DNA from: Enterococcus raffinosus | Lineage (GTDB): Bacteria > Bacillota > Bacilli > Lactobacillales > Enterococcaceae | NCBI RefSeq assembly: GCF_001886185.1 | Contig: NZ_JXLA01000019.1 | Span: forward strand, 1 to 64,000 | Direction: 5' to 3' | Length of the DNA stretch: 64,000 nt | Shown here: piece by piece, positions 62,329 to 64,000 of the stretch | Layout: every line of letters starts with the position of its first letter | How positions within the stretch are numbered: position 1 is the first letter of the stretch | Notes under the pieces: model-generated | The model's input: the letters and a program-made list of their open reading frames with translations, nothing else | Database searches by the model: none | Told to the model about the DNA's origin: nothing | Program-made: the position numbers and the translations under genes

Positions 62329-63576
62329 ATGAGAGCAGAAATTATTGCCGTAGGTACGGAACTTTTATTAGGACAGGTCGTAAATACAAATGCGACATTC
62401 TTATCAGAGAAATTAGCGGATATGGGGATCGAGGTTTATTTCCACACAGTCGTAGGGGATAATCCTCAACGATTGGAAGAGTTGCTTCAATTAGCAGATA
62501 CTCGCAGTGAATTGATCATTTTATGTGGTGGTTTGGGACCGACAGATGATGATTTAACCAAAAATGTATTGGCGGATCATGTAGGGGTACCACTGGTTCA
62601 AAATACAGAAGGGCTAGAAGCATTAAATGCGTTCTTTGCGCAGCGTCAAAGCACTATGACGCCGAATAACTTAAGGCAAATCGAAACTCTCCAAGATGGC
62701 ATTCCTTTACCGAATCGGACAGGACTAGCAATCGGCTGCTTATATAAAGGGGAGAAAAACAATTACATTCTACTACCAGGGCCACCTAGTGAATTGAAGC
62801 CGATGTTTTTGGAGCAAGCACGTCCATTACTAGAAAAAGAATTTCCAACAACGGAAAAATTAACTTCACGTGTGTTACGTTTCTTCGGAATCGGAGAATC
62901 AAAACTAGTGACAGATTTGGCAGAAATGATCGAACAGCAATCAAATCCAACGATTGCACCTTATGCGAAGCCGAACGAAGTCACGTTGCGGATCACTGCG
63001 AAGACAGAGGATGAGCTTTCAGCCAATGCTCTATTGGATCAGACAGAGGCTGAAATCATGGCTAAAGTCGGCGAATTCTTTTACGGCTATGGAGAAGAAA
63101 ATAGCTTAGTTGAAGTCGTTGTTGATCTACTAAAGGAAAACAATTTAAGTATCACGGCGGCAGAAAGTTTGACTGCTGGGGAGTTCCAAGCAACGCTGGG
63201 GACAATTTCAGGTGTTTCTGAAGTCTTTCCTGGAGGCTTTGTCACCTATTCTAAGGAAACAAAAGTAAGCTTCTTAGGGATCGATTCTGCGCTGCTAGAC
63301 CGTGTTGGTGTAGTTAGTGAAGAATGTGCAAAAGAGATGGCAGAAGCTGCACTGCGTCTTGCTGGAACAGATTATGCATTGTCCTTTACAGGTGTGGCTG
63401 GTCCTGATGAGTTAGAAGGAAAGCCGAAGGGAACAGTCTATATCGGATTGGCGCAAAAAGAGGGCGAGACCCTGATTACAGAAAATCATTTTACCCGTGA
63501 CCGTTCGTATGTTCGCCATAGTTCAGTCATGAAGGGCTTAGATATGCTGCGAAGAGCAATTCTAAACAAAAATTAA
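62329..63576 (+). CDS. cinA: CinA (competence/damage-inducible) protein
   Basis: This 415-residue protein has an N-terminal MoCF-like domain (about 1-170, [15 protein letters not shown] and GGLGPTDDD) and a C-terminal CinA amidase-like domain ([35 protein letters not shown]). Such fusions act in NAD salvage (NMN deamidase/ADP-ribose pyrophosphatase). It is just upstream of recA, as is usual. Confidence 0.94.
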   Translation: MRAEIIAVGTELLLGQVVNTNATFLSEKLADMGIEVYFHTVVGDNPQRLEELLQLADTRSELIILCGGLGPTDDDLTKNVLADHVGVPLVQNTEGLEALNAFFAQRQSTMTPNNLRQIETLQDGIPLPNRTGLAIGCLYKGEKNNYILLPGPPSELKPMFLEQARPLLEKEFPTTEKLTSRVLRFFGIGESKLVTDLAEMIEQQSNPTIAPYAKPNEVTLRITAKTEDELSANALLDQTEAEIMAKVGEFFYGYGEENSLVEVVVDLLKENNLSITAAESLTAGEFQATLGTISGVSEVFPGGFVTYSKETKVSFLGIDSALLDRVGVVSEECAKEMAEAALRLAGTDYALSFTGVAGPDELEGKPKGTVYIGLAQKEGETLITENHFTRDRSYVRHSSVMKGLDMLRRAILNKN

Positions 63577-63581
63577 AAATG

Positions 63582-63595
63582 CGAATGTTTGTTCG
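63582..63595 (+). promoter_or_regulatory. LexA box upstream of recA
   Basis: CGAATGTTTGTTCG fits the CGAACnnnnGTTCG LexA/DinR box except at one position in the left half-site. A promoter-like TTGATT (63612-63617) lies downstream, so the box is just before the -35. Confidence 0.7.
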
Positions 63596-63699
63596 TTTTT
63601 TGCTTGCTTTTTTGATTTCAAACCGATAAACTAGGGATATTGAAAAAGCAATAATGATGTGGAAAGCATATTTATTATAGGAAATAGGAGGATCAGCTA

Positions 63700-64000
63700 T
63701 TGGCAAATGATCGCAAGGCAGCTTTAGATGCTGCAATGAAGAAGATTGAAAAGAATTATGGTAAAGGTTCGATCATGAAGTTAGGTGAGAAGGTCGATCA
63801 ACAAATTTCAACGATTCCGAGTGGCTCTTTGGCATTGGACGTTGCGTTAGGTGTTGGCGGGTACCCTCGCGGACGAATCATTGAAGTATACGGACCAGAA
63901 AGTTCTGGTAAAACAACGGTGGCATTACATGCCATCGCGGAAGTCCAAAAGCATGGTGGTACCGCAGCCTTTATCGATGCTGAACATGCGTTGGATCCTC
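63700..64000 (+). CDS. recA: Recombinase RecA (partial, 5' end)
   Basis: The first 100 residues of RecA are present: [40 protein letters not shown] and Walker A GPESSGKT, then [13 protein letters not shown] 63700 is the start, with AGGAGG upstream. It runs off the right edge. Confidence 0.96.
   Translation, partial: MANDRKAALDAAMKKIEKNYGKGSIMKLGEKVDQQISTIPSGSLALDVALGVGGYPRGRIIEVYGPESSGKTTVALHAIAEVQKHGGTAAFIDAEHALDP

Overview
The window is a low-GC Gram-positive chromosome, almost certainly Enterococcus. The evidence is the gene order dut-radA-PIN/TRAM-gltX-(T-box)-cysE-cysS-mrnC-rlmB-yacP-sigH-like, the order yfmF-yfmH-ymfI-rodZ-like-pgsA-cinA-recA, strong AGGAGG ribosome binding sites, and codon use. 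Moderate GC and an arr-type gene would suit the E. casseliflavus/gallinarum side of the genus, but that is inference. I see no complete insertion sequence, prophage, rRNA, tRNA or CRISPR array.

Layout. 0-4 kb: end of a PTS-controlled regulator, then a galactitol-type PTS (EIIA, EIIC, EIIB), a short-chain dehydrogenase and a degenerate second EIIB-like protein. 4-10 kb: a SorC-family regulator and an acetoin/2-oxoacid dehydrogenase complex (E1 alpha, E1 beta, E2, E3) behind a consensus promoter that overlaps a perfect cre site and is flanked by ATATGTT-type palindromes. 10-16.5 kb: proC, an AraC regulator, small metabolic genes, a TSUP permease, a membrane-anchored Asp-box protein and a rifampin ADP-ribosyltransferase. 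16.5-20.3 kb: a siderophore ABC importer with a Fur box. 20.4-29 kb: a MerR-controlled CMD/SDR pair, a TcaA-like protein, a SWIM protein, a secreted nuclease-like protein with altered active-site residues, and an orphan Lys-rich gene followed by a 740-bp non-coding stretch with degenerate repeats.

29-40 kb: a two-component system with a BcrAB-like ABC transporter, small enzymes, a second ABC pair with an HTH-AbrB fusion regulator, a PgaC/IcaA-like glycosyltransferase with a small membrane partner, and a secreted DUF5648/C39-like protein. 40-44 kb: a radical SAM plus TIGR03915-type DNA repair pair behind a LexA box, and a CDF transporter. 44-64 kb: mostly conserved core genes (membrane GDPD, dut, radA, aminoacyl-tRNA synthetases, cysteine synthesis, RNA processing, sigma factor, veg, mscL, M16 peptidase pair, pgsA, cinA, start of recA).

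The most interesting unexplained structure is a family of dispersed, alternating inverted-repeat arms at three loci (43.96-44.14, 51.12-51.40 and 60.27-60.65 kb). L and R arms alternate at regular spacings of about 77-81 bp and about 74-77 bp, each L-R interval holds a central hairpin, and the arms change in a compensatory way between loci. One locus is a near-perfect 151/152-bp tandem array that donates the ribosome binding site of the rodZ-like gene. Another lies between a cysteine T-box and cysE. Other regulatory finds are the cre/SorC control region, a LexA box on the radical SAM repair pair, a MerR-type 19-bp-spacer promoter, a perfect 14-bp leader hairpin before dut, and a hairpin that hides the ribosome binding site of the sigma factor gene.
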